Made by a program: the position numbers and the translations under genes. DNA of 41,901 nucleotides from Marinisporobacter sp. (GTDB lineage: Bacteria > Bacillota > Clostridia > Peptostreptococcales > Thermotaleaceae), in assembly GCA_025210395.1 (NCBI GenBank), contig JAOARV010000051.1, positions 1-41,901 of the forward strand. The letters are read 5' to 3'. Positions 33,370-41,901 of the stretch are shown here, in pieces. Within the stretch, counting starts at the first letter, position 1; each line of letters begins with the position of its first letter. The notes beneath the pieces are model-generated. The model worked only from the letters and a program-made list of their open reading frames with translations, did not search any database and was not told the DNA's origin.

Positions 33370-36300
33370 TTATTCACTTAATTTAATTAATAATTCTCCT
33401 GACTCTACCTGCTGTTCTTCCTTTGCAATAACAGATTCTACAAATCCTGCCACTGGTGCTTTAATATTTGTTTCCATTTTCATGGCTTCAACGATTGCAA
33501 CAATTTGATTTTCCTTTACCGCTTCCCCTTCTTTCACTAAAACTTTAATCAGTTTTCCTGGAATACTTGATCCTATTTCTAAAGGATTATTCGGATCTGC
33601 AATTTGTGTAAAATTCATTTCTTTCCTAGTTTCTCCACTGGTTTTGTCATAAATCTTTATAGCTCTTGTACTATCATTTACTTCAAAGGTTACCGTTCTA
33701 TTTCCTTCTTCATCTAGCTTTCCAATTTCTAAAAGCTTGATCACTAAAACCTTTCCTTTAGCAATTTCTACTTGGCAAGTTTCGCCTTCACTTAATCCAT
33801 GGAAGTAAATGTCACTTCCCATCTTACTAAAATCTCCATTTTCTTTAATATAAGCTAAATACTCTTCAAATACCTTTGGATACAATGCATAACTTAAGAC
33901 ATCTTTATTTGTTGGCTGTATATCAAATTTCTCTTTTAAATTCTTTTTGATTTGATCAAAATCCTCAGGTGGCAATAATTCTCCTGGTCTGCAAGTAATA
34001 GGTTCTTCCCCCTTTAATACTAAGTTTTGAAGTTTTTCTGGAAAACCTCCCATAGGCTGCCCCATCATGCCTTTAAAGTAAGCCACTATAGAATCAGGAA
34101 ATGCCATATCTACTGCCTTTTCATAAATATTTTCAGGAGTTAAATCATTTTGTACCATAAAAATTGCCATATCTCCTACAGCTTTAGAAGATGGTGTTAC
34201 TTTTACGATATCTCCTAACATTTCGTTTACTGTTTTATACATTTCTTTTACTTCATTAAATCTATGACCAAGTCCAAAGCTTTCTACTTGAGGCTTTAGA
34301 TTTGAATATTGACCTCCTGGAAGTTCATACTTATAGATTTCTGCTGTACCTGATTTTAAATCTGACTCAAACTGACCATAAACAGGTCTTACATCTGCCC
34401 AGTAATCCGCAATTTTTTGTAAATCATCAAGAACTAAACCTGTATCTCTTGTAGTATTTTCAAGAGCTGCAACAACAGAATTTAGTGCTGGCTGACTAGT
34501 TAATCCTGCCATACTATTAATGGCTGTATCTACAATATCTACTCCTGCTTGTGCTGCCATAAGAATAGTTGCTACACCATTTCCACTCGTATCATGGGTA
34601 TGAAGATGAATTGGAATGCTGATTTCGTTCTTTAGTGCTTTAATAAGCTTATAAGCTGAATGTGGTTTTAGAAGGGCTGACATATCTTTAATTCCTAATA
34701 TATGCGCACCCATTTTTTCTATTTCTTTTGCCATTTTCACATAATAATCAAGTGTATACTTATCTTTTCTTTGATCTAGGATATCTCCTGTATAACAAAT
34801 ACAACTCTCAGCTATTTTCCCGCTCTTTAATACTTCATCTGTTGCAACTTCCATGCCCTTTAACCAGTTTAGAGAGTCAAATATTCTAAATACATCAATA
34901 CCATTATTAGCCGCTTCTTTGATAAATTCCCTGATCACATTATCTGGATAATTTTTATAGCCTACACCATTTGCCCCTCTAATAAGCATTTGGAAAAGCA
35001 CATTTGGTACCTTTTTACGAAGAATCTCTAATCTTTCCCACGGAGATTCCTTTAAGAATCTATAGGCTACATCAAAGGTAGCTCCTCCCCACATCTCTAA
35101 TGAGAATAAATCCTTTGCTAAAACAGAAGTAGCTTTTGCAACTTTTTCCATGTCCTTTGTTCTTACTCTTGTTGCCATAAGAGATTGATGGGCATCTCTC
35201 ATAGTTGTATCTGTTAATAATAGCTTTTCCTGATTTTTAATCCATTCTACAACACCCGCGGGTCCCTTCTCTTCTAGCAACTGCTTTGTTCCTTTCATCT
35301 TTTGAAGTGGAATGACCTTTGGCACAACAGGAATATCAAATTCTCTCTTATTTCCTTTTGTCTCATTAACTACCTTTTCTCCTATAAACTTAAGGACTCT
35401 AAGCTCTTTATCAGCTTTTGGAACAATATCAAAAAGCTCTGGATTATCAGAAATAAATCCTGTATCACATGTTCCTTTTTTAAATTCTTCATGGTTTAAT
35501 ACATTTACTAAGAATGGAATATTTGTCTTAACCCCTCTAACCTTAATCTCTCTTATAGCTCTATGAACCTTTCTAATAGCATCTTCAAAGCTTCTAGAGC
35601 ATGAAGTAACCTTTACTAAAAGGCTATCATAATAAGGACTTATGATAGAACCTGTAAATCCGTTTCCTCCATCCAGTCTTACACCAAAGCCTGAACCCGT
35701 TCTGTAAATATCAATTTTTCCTGTGTCTGGCGCAAAATTATTAAGGGCATCCTCTGTTGTTATTCTACACTGAATGGCATAACCTCTTGAAACAATTGAT
35801 TCTTGTGAAGGTATATTCACTTCTTTTGAATCTAATTGATATCCTTGTGCAATCAAAATTTGACTTTGCACAATATCTATTCCTGTAACCATTTCTGTTA
35901 CTGTATGCTCTACCTGAACTCTAGGATTCATTTCAATAAAATAGTGATTTCCATGCATATCTACTAAAAATTCAACGGTTCCTGCATTTTGATAATTTAC
36001 AGCTTTTCCAATCTTTAATGCATCAGCACATATTTTTTCTCTTTGCTCCTTAGTAATAGAAAGAGCAGGAGTAAATTCAATTACCTTTTGGTGTCTTCTT
36101 TGAATAGAGCAATCTCTTTCATATAAGTGTACAATGTTTCCATGTTTATCACCTAATATTTGTACTTCTATATGCTTAGGTTTTTCAAGATATTTCTCAA
36201 TAAAGATATCATCTATTCCAAAGGCTTTTCTTGCTTCATTTTTAGCACTTCTAAATTCTGTTAAAAGATCCTTTTCATCTCTTACGATTCTCATTCCTCT

Positions 36301-36804
36301 TCCACCGCCACCAGCAGCAGCTTTCAGGATTACTGGATATCCACAATATCTTGCAAATTCAACAGCTTCTTCATCACTTGTCACAGGCTTTTCTACTCCT
36401 GGAATCGTTGGCACCCCTACACGATTTGCAACTAATTTTGATTTAATCTTGTCTCCTAATTGATCCATCATTTCATGGGTTGGACCAATAAATTCAATTC
36501 CTGCCTCTTGACATTTTCTTGCAAATTCTGTGTTTTCTGATAAAAATCCATAGCCTGGATGAATTGCATCTACACCTTTTTTTAATGCAATTTTTATAAT
36601 TTCTTCCATATTTAAATAAGCTTCCACAGGTCCCTTATTTTGCCCGATTAGATAAGACTCATCTGCTTTTGTTCGGAAAAGAGAGTTTTTGTCTTCATCG
36701 GAGTAAATAGCTACAGTCCTTATACCAAGTTCACTGCAAGCTCTAAATATTCTTATGGCAATCTCTCCTCTATTTGCCACTAACACTCTCTTGAATTTTT
36801 TCAT
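33370..36804 (-). CDS. pyc: Pyruvate carboxylase
   Basis: The 1144-aa product is a complete single-chain pyruvate carboxylase. It has biotin carboxylase (about 1-450; KAAAGGGGRGMRIV, EMNPRVQVEHTVTE), carboxyltransferase (about 530-800; LLTDTTMRDAHQSL, HTHDTSGNG), the conserved PYC/OADA region (about 820-1020) and a biotinyl domain with EAMKM, the biotinylated Lys near 1110. It makes oxaloacetate from pyruvate, bicarbonate and ATP, feeding the TCA branch and gluconeogenesis in the cytoplasm. The frame is open to 36864, but ATG 36804 follows AGGGAG by 5 bases and starts the family's MKKFKRVLVANRGEIA. It is a single gene. Confidence 0.98.
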   Translation of the reverse strand: MKKFKRVLVANRGEIAIRIFRACSELGIRTVAIYSDEDKNSLFRTKADESYLIGQNKGPVEAYLNMEEIIKIALKKGVDAIHPGYGFLSENTEFARKCQEAGIEFIGPTHEMMDQLGDKIKSKLVANRVGVPTIPGVEKPVTSDEEAVEFARYCGYPVILKAAAGGGGRGMRIVRDEKDLLTEFRSAKNEARKAFGIDDIFIEKYLEKPKHIEVQILGDKHGNIVHLYERDCSIQRRHQKVIEFTPALSITKEQREKICADALKIGKAVNYQNAGTVEFLVDMHGNHYFIEMNPRVQVEHTVTEMVTGIDIVQSQILIAQGYQLDSKEVNIPSQESIVSRGYAIQCRITTEDALNNFAPDTGKIDIYRTGSGFGVRLDGGNGFTGSIISPYYDSLLVKVTSCSRSFEDAIRKVHRAIREIKVRGVKTNIPFLVNVLNHEEFKKGTCDTGFISDNPELFDIVPKADKELRVLKFIGEKVVNETKGNKREFDIPVVPKVIPLQKMKGTKQLLEEKGPAGVVEWIKNQEKLLLTDTTMRDAHQSLMATRVRTKDMEKVAKATSVLAKDLFSLEMWGGATFDVAYRFLKESPWERLEILRKKVPNVLFQMLIRGANGVGYKNYPDNVIREFIKEAANNGIDVFRIFDSLNWLKGMEVATDEVLKSGKIAESCICYTGDILDQRKDKYTLDYYVKMAKEIEKMGAHILGIKDMSALLKPHSAYKLIKALKNEISIPIHLHTHDTSGNGVATILMAAQAGVDIVDTAINSMAGLTSQPALNSVVAALENTTRDTGLVLDDLQKIADYWADVRPVYGQFESDLKSGTAEIYKYELPGGQYSNLKPQVESFGLGHRFNEVKEMYKTVNEMLGDIVKVTPSSKAVGDMAIFMVQNDLTPENIYEKAVDMAFPDSIVAYFKGMMGQPMGGFPEKLQNLVLKGEEPITCRPGELLPPEDFDQIKKNLKEKFDIQPTNKDVLSYALYPKVFEEYLAYIKENGDFSKMGSDIYFHGLSEGETCQVEIAKGKVLVIKLLEIGKLDEEGNRTVTFEVNDSTRAIKIYDKTSGETRKEMNFTQIADPNNPLEIGSSIPGKLIKVLVKEGEAVKENQIVAIVEAMKMETNIKAPVAGFVESVIAKEEQQVESGELLIKLSE

Positions 36805-36971
36805 AATCTCCCTCACTTTCATATAAATGCAAACATTTTCCTTGAAATTTGTATAAATATTCACCTGTAATTACATTATTTTATAATATATTGCATATTT
36901 CCACAAGTGATTTTTCAAAATATTTTCCATTTTATATAAATAGTTTGTTTTTTCGTTCCTCTCACTAAAAA

Positions 36972-36993
36972 AAGCAGGTCTACAATCCTGCTT
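36972..36993 (-). terminator. Intrinsic terminator of the spoVA operon
   Basis: Stem AAGCAGG/CCTGCTT (36972-36978 and 36987-36993) with an 8-nt loop is followed on the minus strand by seven T. It lies about 35 bases past the spoVAE stop. Confidence 0.8.
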
Positions 36994-37028
36994 CTATTAC
37001 TATATTCATATGTTACTAGATTCGTTCT

Positions 37029-37382
37029 TCATCCTTTTGGTTTAAAGACTAAAGCTCCTAAAAATCCAAAAATGATTGCAGCAGAAATTCCTGCACTAGT
37101 CACTTCAAATATACCTGTAAGAACACCAATAACACCACTTCTCTTTGCTTCCATCAAAGCTCCTTTTAAAAGGGCATTTCCAAAGCTACAAATAGGTACA
37201 GACGCTCCCGCTCCTGCAAATTTTATGAGTGGATCATACAGACCCAATCCTCCAAGTATTGCCCCTACTACAACTAATGTACTTGTGGTGTGGGCTGGAG
37301 TAAGCTTAAATACATCTAACATAATTTGACCAATTACACAGATTCCCCCTCCTACGATAAAAGACCATATGAGTTTTTCCAA
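37029..37382 (-). CDS. spoVAE: Stage V sporulation protein AE (SpoVAEb type)
   Basis: The product of about 117 aa has three to four membrane helices and the SpoVAC/AEb signature: [33 protein letters not shown] and [14 protein letters not shown] motifs. SpoVA proteins form the channel that loads dipicolinic acid into the forespore and releases it at germination. The frame begins with GTG at 37391 inside the ribosome site (AGAGGTG); TTG 37382 has normal spacing and gives the family length. It is the last gene of the operon, 8-17 bases after spoVAD. Confidence 0.9.
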   Translation of the reverse strand: MEKLIWSFIVGGGICVIGQIMLDVFKLTPAHTTSTLVVVGAILGGLGLYDPLIKFAGAGASVPICSFGNALLKGALMEAKRSGVIGVLTGIFEVTSAGISAAIIFGFLGALVFKPKG

Positions 37383-37398
37383 AATTTCCACCTCTTCT

Positions 37399-38400
37399 TT
37401 ACATTTCTATAGATACAGCATGTGCAATACAAGGAATACTTTCCTTTTGCTGATAAGACATAGGAGACATCAAAGCTCCTGTTGCTACGATTAAGATTTT
37501 TTTGAGTTCTCCGCTTCTCATTCTATTTAAAAAATGTCCATAAGTTACAGATGCTGAGCATCCACATCCGCTTCCTCCTGCCATGACTTTCTGTTCTTTT
37601 TTGTAGATAATAATTCCACAATCTGTGAAAATTTCAGGTGGGATTTTCATTCCATGTTTCATAAGTAGCTCTCCTGCAATCCTATGCCCAACGGCACCAA
37701 GATCTCCTGTAGCAATCAAATCATAATAACTAGGATCAATATTCATATCTCTAAAATGAGCTTCGATAGTATCAACAGCTGCTGGAGCCATAGCTGCTCC
37801 CATATTAAAAGGATCTGATATACCCATATCTACAACTCTTCCTATGGTAGCTGAAGTCACTTTAGGCCCTTCTCCTTGTTTTCCTAATACTGCTGCCCCT
37901 GCTCCTGTTACAGTCCATTGAGCTGTAGGAGGCTTTTGAGAACCGTACTCTGTAGGATATCTAAATTGTTTTTCAGCTGATGCATTATGGCTACAGGCTG
38001 CAGCTACAACATAGTCTGCCCCTTGGCTATCAATAAGTAAAGAGGCTAAGGATAGTCCTTCCATAGAACTAGAGCAAGCACCAAAGATCCCTAAATAAGG
38101 AACGCCTAAAGTACGAGCAGTAAAACTACTTGAAATAATTTGATTCATCAAATCTCCACTAATGAAGAAGGTCATGTCTTCTTTTTTCTTTCCTGCCTTC
38201 TCGATAGCTTTTTCACAGGCCCCTTGCAATAACATTTTTTCTGCTTTTTCAAAACTATCTTGTCCTAACCACAAATCTTCATGAAGGATATCAAAATCAT
38301 CCCCTAAGTTTCCTTGTGCTTCAAAGGGACCTCCAACGGCCGCTGAAGATAATATGACAGGTTTTGAAGGAAATACCCATGTCTGATGTCCTTTAAGCAT
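37399..38400 (-). CDS. spoVAD: Stage V sporulation protein AD
   Basis: The 333-aa product is a thiolase-fold protein with the SpoVAD hallmarks: [20 protein letters not shown] at the N-terminus, [14 protein letters not shown] (about 108-121) and [18 protein letters not shown] (about 273-290). SpoVAD lies on the outer face of the spore inner membrane and binds dipicolinic acid directly. Length and motifs are complete. The ATG follows the spoVAC stop codon immediately, with AGGGGGAATG as ribosome site, so the two are translationally coupled. Confidence 0.96.
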   Translation of the reverse strand: MLKGHQTWVFPSKPVILSSAAVGGPFEAQGNLGDDFDILHEDLWLGQDSFEKAEKMLLQGACEKAIEKAGKKKEDMTFFISGDLMNQIISSSFTARTLGVPYLGIFGACSSSMEGLSLASLLIDSQGADYVVAAACSHNASAEKQFRYPTEYGSQKPPTAQWTVTGAGAAVLGKQGEGPKVTSATIGRVVDMGISDPFNMGAAMAPAAVDTIEAHFRDMNIDPSYYDLIATGDLGAVGHRIAGELLMKHGMKIPPEIFTDCGIIIYKKEQKVMAGGSGCGCSASVTYGHFLNRMRSGELKKILIVATGALMSPMSYQQKESIPCIAHAVSIEM

Positions 38401-38880
38401 TTACATTCCCCCTAACCATTTAATTGTAATTTTTATTAGAGCTACTATAAAAGCCGAAAAAACCCCATAAGTAATAACAGGCCCTGCAATTTTGAACATA
38501 TTTCCCCCTACTCCTAATACATATCCTTCACTCCTGTGTTCAATGGCAGAAGAAGCTACCGTATTGGCAAAGCCTGTAACTGGAATAATCGTTCCAGCCC
38601 CAGCAAATTGAGCTATCTTATCATATACTCCTAGTCCTGTAAGCAAAACGGTAGTTATAATCAAAATAGCTGTAGCAGGATTTCCTGCTGTAGTTTCTTT
38701 AAAATCAAAATATTTGATAAATATAAATTGAAGAATTTGTCCTATTGTACAAATGGTTCCTCCAACAATAAAGGCTCTACACATATTTCGAAAAACCTTT
38801 CTTTTTGGTTCTTTCGTTTTTGCAAAAGCTTGATATTCCTGTTGTACAGGTGTCAGCTTTTTATTTTTTTTACTTGACAT
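38401..38880 (-). CDS. spoVAC: Stage V sporulation protein AC
   Basis: The 159-aa product has a basic N-terminal tail and about four membrane helices with GGTICTIGQILQ, GLGVYDKIAQFAGAGTIIPV and GFANTVASSAIEHRSEGYVL, all typical of SpoVAC. SpoVAC acts as the mechanosensitive-like channel for dipicolinic acid in the spore inner membrane. The frame also offers GTG 38889, but that codon lies within the AGAGGTG site; ATG 38880 has the proper spacing. It abuts spoVAD and follows the DUF421 gene. Confidence 0.94.
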   Translation of the reverse strand: MSSKKNKKLTPVQQEYQAFAKTKEPKRKVFRNMCRAFIVGGTICTIGQILQFIFIKYFDFKETTAGNPATAILIITTVLLTGLGVYDKIAQFAGAGTIIPVTGFANTVASSAIEHRSEGYVLGVGGNMFKIAGPVITYGVFSAFIVALIKITIKWLGGM

Positions 38881-38891
38881 AGGATTCACCT

Positions 38892-39752
38892 CTAATGTAA
38901 TAAATATGGTTTTAATTTTTTTATAACCCCTTCAAGCTCATCTGCATCCTTTTTATACATAGCCTTTGCCTCTTTATTCTCTGTTTCTAGTGAAAATGTA
39001 AGTAAATCTGCTTGGCACTTTTCAAGATTGGCATATAACAATTCTTTTATTTTGGGCTGAGCAATCTGCACCGTATCATCAAATAAATCTACATATAAAT
39101 CACCACTCATATCTATTTGCCCTATAAAAACATTATCTAATGATACTCCTAAAGAAGCTAATTGCATTTTTAACCAACCTCTGTTTAGCCCTCTATTCCT
39201 TAGAGATTCATCTAATATATTTCCATCTAAAATGACTGTTTGTGGTTCCTTTTGATTGGCTATATTTTTTTCTAAATCATAGGCTGTAACAGGTTTTTTA
39301 TCTGATTTTAATAATATATTCATCTCTCCTGTTGACTCCATTACAGCAAACTCAACATCTGCTACATTAAAACTATTCTTAGAACGTAATTCTCTTAATA
39401 ATTCTTCTCCTGTAAGTCTCATTTTACTTAAATTTTCTTCCATAACTTTTCCATTTCTTATTAAAATGGTCTCTTTTCCATTAATTAAATCATGAAAATA
39501 CTTACTCTTTAAGGATAGATACTCTAATAGAATAGGGAGTATAATCCAAACCCCTAAAGCAATCATTCCAAAAGCTAAATTCTTAATAATATTTACAGAG
39601 ATCAATGCAATTAAAATAGAAATGACAGTATAATAGATAAATTGAAAATGTGTCATTTTAGCAAAATATTTTTTGCCCATCATCTTAGTAGCAATAAATG
39701 CTACTAAAAATAAACTTATCGACCTTATAAGTATTACTATCCATGTTTTCAT
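38892..39752 (-). CDS. DUF421 (YetF-like) membrane protein with C-terminal DUF1657-like helical domain
   Basis: The 286-aa product has three N-terminal membrane helices (about 4-20, 37-54 and 58-78) and two small cytoplasmic alpha/beta repeats of the DUF421/YetF type (ILIRNGKVMEENLSKMRLTG; VILDGNILDESLRNRGLNRG). The last 50 residues (about 232-286; LEKCQADLLTFSLETENKEA) align by eye with the DUF1657 proteins in this window, so it looks like a fusion. DUF421 proteins next to spoVAC/AD/AE occur in the mobile spoVA-2mob operon. The function is unknown, but a spore inner-membrane role is likely. GAGGGG precedes the ATG, and it is 11 bases before spoVAC. Confidence 0.85.
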   Translation of the reverse strand: MKTWIVILIRSISLFLVAFIATKMMGKKYFAKMTHFQFIYYTVISILIALISVNIIKNLAFGMIALGVWIILPILLEYLSLKSKYFHDLINGKETILIRNGKVMEENLSKMRLTGEELLRELRSKNSFNVADVEFAVMESTGEMNILLKSDKKPVTAYDLEKNIANQKEPQTVILDGNILDESLRNRGLNRGWLKMQLASLGVSLDNVFIGQIDMSGDLYVDLFDDTVQIAQPKIKELLYANLEKCQADLLTFSLETENKEAKAMYKKDADELEGVIKKLKPYLLH

Positions 39753-39765
39753 AAAATCCCCTCAC

Positions 39766-39972
39766 TTAATAACCTTTATGTTGTGGTTCTTCATATTCTA
39801 ATATTTTTACTCTCTCTTCCAAATCTTTTATAATTTCTCCTGTTGTAATCAATGATTCTTCATATACAGCTCTTGTATTTTTATCATCTATTTGTATAGA
39901 ATACAGCCTCAGAGTACTTTGAGTACTTTTTAAACTAGCTACTGTTTGTTTTACTTTAGAAGCTACCGTCAA
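39766..39972 (-). CDS. DUF1657 domain protein
   Basis: The 68-aa product, starting MTVASKVKQTVASLKSTQST, is a two-helix protein ending LEYEEPQHKGY, a clear DUF1657 member. ATG 39978 lies two codons upstream but directly on GAGGG; TTG 39972 gives the family's MTV start and correct spacing. It opens the minus-strand spoVA operon, 13 bases before the DUF421 gene. DUF1657 genes recur with spoVA genes in Bacilli and Clostridia; their role is not established. Confidence 0.85.
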   Translation of the reverse strand: MTVASKVKQTVASLKSTQSTLRLYSIQIDDKNTRAVYEESLITTGEIIKDLEERVKILEYEEPQHKGY

Positions 39973-40240
39973 GTTCATCCCTCATTTCATATTTTTTTCT
40001 AATTTTATTTTTTCACTTATTTAGAATATTCATTCATGAAATCTTATTGATTTCATTTAAAATCATCTATCATCAAGCTTTTTATTTTTTCTAGCGAAGA
40101 GGGATCATTATCCATTTAATGTTCAACTTTTTGTCTATATTACAAAAAGCTTCAACAATATTTTATAAGATATGTTTATATTTTGTTATTTTCGTTAAAA
40201 ATAATCATTATAAAATTTTCAATAAAGGAGTTAAAAAAAT

Positions 40241-40924
40241 ATGCATATGCTTCATACAGCCATTGAACTTATTGTAGGTTTTGTAGCACTATTTTTGATT
40301 ATGAAGATTTTAGGAAAAAGACAGCTTAGTCAAATTACTCCCTTTGATTTTATTTCTGCTCTTATCTTAGGTGAATTATTAGGCAATGCCATCTATGATG
40401 AAAAAATTGATATTTTTTATGTTCTCTTTTCTATGGTTCTATGGGGAGTATTAATGTTTATTATTGAATGGATCAGTCAAAAATTTATCAAAACAAGATC
40501 TTTTTTAGAAGGAAATCCTTCTATTATCATCCATAAGGGAAAAATTGATCGGAATGAATTAAAAAAGAATAAACTAGATCTCAACGAAATTCAGAATTTA
40601 CTTCGCAAAAATGATGTTTTTTCCATACGCGAAGTAGAATATGCCATATTAGAATCAGATGGCCAAGTTTCCGTCTTAAAAAATTCAGATTATACTACTC
40701 CTACGAGAAAAGATTTAAATTTACCCCCTAAACCCACCTATTTACCTGTAACTTTCATCAGTGATGGTATTGTTTTATGGGATAATGTAAAAAGCTGTGG
40801 CTTTAATGAAAATTGGTTAAAATCACAGCTTAAGAACCGAAACATCAATAATTTTGAAGATGTCTTTTATGCAGAATGGTTAAAAGAAGATGGATTGCTT
40901 TTACAACCCTTCGAAAAGAATTAA
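40241..40924 (+). CDS. DUF421 (YetF-like) membrane protein
   Basis: The 227-aa product has the classical YetF start: helices at about 5-22, 36-52 and 56-78 with GKRQLSQITPFDFISALILG, then the two cytoplasmic repeats (SIIIHKGKIDRNELKKNKLD; FISDGIVLWDNVKSCGFNEN). Unlike the 39-kb paralog it lacks the C-terminal helical extension. YetF-type proteins are thought to sit in the membrane and influence spore properties; no activity is proven. AAAGGAG lies about 9 bases before the ATG. It is divergent from the spoVA operon, across about 260 bases of AT-rich sequence that has no convincing promoter. Confidence 0.88.
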   Translation: MHMLHTAIELIVGFVALFLIMKILGKRQLSQITPFDFISALILGELLGNAIYDEKIDIFYVLFSMVLWGVLMFIIEWISQKFIKTRSFLEGNPSIIIHKGKIDRNELKKNKLDLNEIQNLLRKNDVFSIREVEYAILESDGQVSVLKNSDYTTPTRKDLNLPPKPTYLPVTFISDGIVLWDNVKSCGFNENWLKSQLKNRNINNFEDVFYAEWLKEDGLLLQPFEKN

Positions 40925-40946
40925 GCCCAGAAAATCCGGGCTTTTA
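40921..40946. terminator. Bidirectional intrinsic terminator
   Basis: Stem AAGCCC/GGGCTT (40923-40928 and 40938-40943) followed by TT starts within the DUF421 stop codon and reaches the stop of the convergent gene at 40944. Confidence 0.75.
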
Positions 40947-41309
40947 TAATACACGTCTTCCAGGAATAATCATATTGATAATCCCTATAGCAAATGCTGC
41001 TAAAATAGAACCTAAAAAAGTTACCCTTACTCCTCGGACAAGCATTCCTGTTAAATAAATAATTATCGCTGATACCACAAATCCTGTAATCCCTCTACCA
41101 AAAGGTGAAGCATCAAAACCCGTAAATCTTTCGATTAAGTAATCGATCACCCCAATAGCTATTGCAGCAAAAAGTAGAGCAATCCATCCTGTTATCGAGA
41201 AGTAAGGTGTGAAAAATGCAGCAACTGCTAATACAATCATAGATACTAAAATTCTTACTAGTATACTACCTATACTTATATTATCTCTTTCTCTTCGTCT
41301 CTCTTCCAA
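40944..41309 (-). CDS. Four-helix membrane protein of the phage-holin-like superfamily
   Basis: The 121-aa product has a charged N-terminus (EERRRERDN) and four membrane helices (about 14-31, 36-55, 73-92 and 97-117), with the conserved IDYLIERFTGFDASPFGRGI between helices two and three. It looks like the small proteins annotated as 'phage holin family' in spore-forming Clostridia. Nothing here suggests a prophage, and its position among spore genes suggests a membrane role in sporulation, which is inference. The frame starts with GTG 41318 inside AGGAGGTG; TTG 41309 has normal spacing and is preferred. Confidence 0.75.
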   Translation of the reverse strand: MEERRRERDNISIGSILVRILVSMIVLAVAAFFTPYFSITGWIALLFAAIAIGVIDYLIERFTGFDASPFGRGITGFVVSAIIIYLTGMLVRGVRVTFLGSILAAFAIGIINMIIPGRRVL

Positions 41310-41436
41310 TATTTTCACCTCCTAATAGTATACAGTATTTGTTGTAGAACTCATTTTTATGTATATTTTATCCTTATATTTTTTTTAGATTTGAAAATAC
41401 TATATATGTACAAATAAAATAAAGGAGAGAATTATT

Positions 41437-41646
41437 ATGACTACAATCAATAAGCTTGAACAAGCTCTAGCAGGTACAAAGGGGTTATCTGCACAATTTA
41501 AGACCTTTTCTATGGATACAGATGACCAACAAGCCAAACAAATGTTTAACCAATTAGCTACTACATTAGAAAATGCAGCTCAAACCCTCGAAGGACGAGT
41601 TGATTTTGTAAAGAACGAAGAACCACAATATAATCAACAGCAATAA
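41437..41646 (+). CDS. DUF1657 domain protein
   Basis: The 69-aa product is two long helices (MTTINKLEQALAGTKGLSAQ; QAKQMFNQLATTLENAAQTL) ending VKNEEPQYNQQQ, the DUF1657 pattern also seen at 39766-39972. The 'EEPQ' tail is shared by both. AAAGGAG lies 8 bases before the ATG. It is a single plus-strand gene. Together with the DUF421 genes it completes the spoVA-2mob-like gene set. Confidence 0.88.
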   Translation: MTTINKLEQALAGTKGLSAQFKTFSMDTDDQQAKQMFNQLATTLENAAQTLEGRVDFVKNEEPQYNQQQ

Positions 41647-41826
41647 AAAAATTCGCATTGTACTACCACATATGTTCATCTCGCAAATTTCATTACAAAA
41701 TTATTCTTTTGTAATAAAACTGACTCAAGATAGTCAAACATTTGATTTCTCAATCATAAGTTATCTCATATTCCGGCTAACTAATATTTCCAAATAACAT
41801 AATAAAATTTCAAAAAGGAATTTCAT

Positions 41827-41878
41827 CATTTATCTCGAATAATAAATTAATAAAGTAAAACTCGAGGTGAGATAAATG
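41827..41878 (+). repeat. Inverted repeat spanning the ribosome site and start of the last gene
   Basis: CATTTATCTC (41827-41836) is a perfect inverted copy of GAGATAAATG (41869-41878), which contains the bases after the ribosome site GAGGTG and the ATG itself. Folding would occlude the start codon. The earlier part of the gap (41647-41826) holds only an AT-rich hairpin at 41692-41715. Confidence 0.5.
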
Positions 41879-41901
41879 ACTTTTGATTTTAAAAATATAA
41901 A
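41876..41901 (+). CDS. Start of an unidentified gene (partial)
   Basis: ATG 41876 follows GAGGTG by 7 bases and opens a frame reading MTFDFKNI to the window edge. Only eight residues are visible, so no family can be given. The ribosome site makes a real gene likely. Confidence 0.45.

Noticed and set aside
35302..35566. Two plus-strand frames inside pyruvate carboxylase
   Set aside because: They are antisense to a highly conserved gene and have no ribosome site or family resemblance.
40183..40212. Forespore sigma-G-like promoter before the 40.2-kb DUF421 gene
   Set aside because: CATTATA fits the -10, but no GHATR-type -35 lies 17-18 bp upstream. TTGTTA-17-CATTAT is only a weak sigma-A match.
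41692..41715. Terminator of the last DUF1657 gene
   Set aside because: ATTACAAAA/TTTTGTAAT can pair but is pure AT at the base and is followed by A rather than T.

Overview
This window comes from an AT-rich, low-GC, endospore-forming Firmicute, most likely of the Clostridia (Clostridiaceae/Alkaliphilus-like; the genus cannot be fixed from the sequence). The reasons are very AT-rich codon use, strong AGGAGG-type ribosome binding sites with frequent TTG/GTG starts, many compact intrinsic terminators, and spore genes (Spo0M, SpoVAC/AD/AE). No rRNA, tRNA or CRISPR array was seen.

Region 1 (about 1-9.3 kb) is a rearranged accessory segment. It opens with the end of an IS3-type insertion sequence fused to a truncated gene. 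Then come a secreted protein with a catalytically degraded LytM domain, a membrane-anchored leucine-rich-repeat protein, a 56-aa gene, a large serine recombinase and a small membrane protein. It ends against the 3' stub of an ABC ATPase gene followed by its intact permease. Beyond this are a lipoprotein, a DUF3841 gene that appears to have lost its ATG, Spo0M, and two gene remnants: a second copy of the permease 3' end and the end of an S-layer-homology protein.

Region 2 (9.3-22.6 kb) is ordinary chromosomal sequence: a cold-shock protein, a two-gene ABC exporter, a zinc-ribbon protein, a DEAD-box RNA helicase, an EamA transporter, a MATE exporter, a lipoprotein, a TIGR00300 (ornithine cyclodeaminase/LOR-SDH) protein behind paired palindromes, a secreted EEP-family hydrolase, and a nuclease-helicase fusion of the XPD/DinG type.

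Region 3 (22.7-30.2 kb) is the most interesting part. It is a catabolic locus of an AbgT-family importer, a GntR/UTRA regulator, and a four-gene operon (creatininase family, M20 amidohydrolase, PEP-mutase/isocitrate-lyase family, D-aminoacylase family). The transporter and the operon each have a consensus sigma-A promoter (TTGACA-17-TATAAT) and share an operator-like palindrome, GTTRTAA-N3-TTATAAC. I infer one regulon for uptake and stepwise hydrolysis of an unknown N-acylated or cyclic amide, ending in C-C bond cleavage.

Region 4 (30.3-41.9 kb) holds a PAS-PAS-GAF-GGDEF diguanylate cyclase, a decayed flavoprotein (fumarate/urocanate-reductase type), pyruvate carboxylase, and a spoVA locus. 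The spoVA genes sit with DUF1657 and DUF421 (YetF-like) genes, a composition that resembles the mobile spoVA-2mob operon known from heat-resistant Bacillus spores. A four-helix membrane protein, another DUF1657 gene and the first codons of a further gene close the window.
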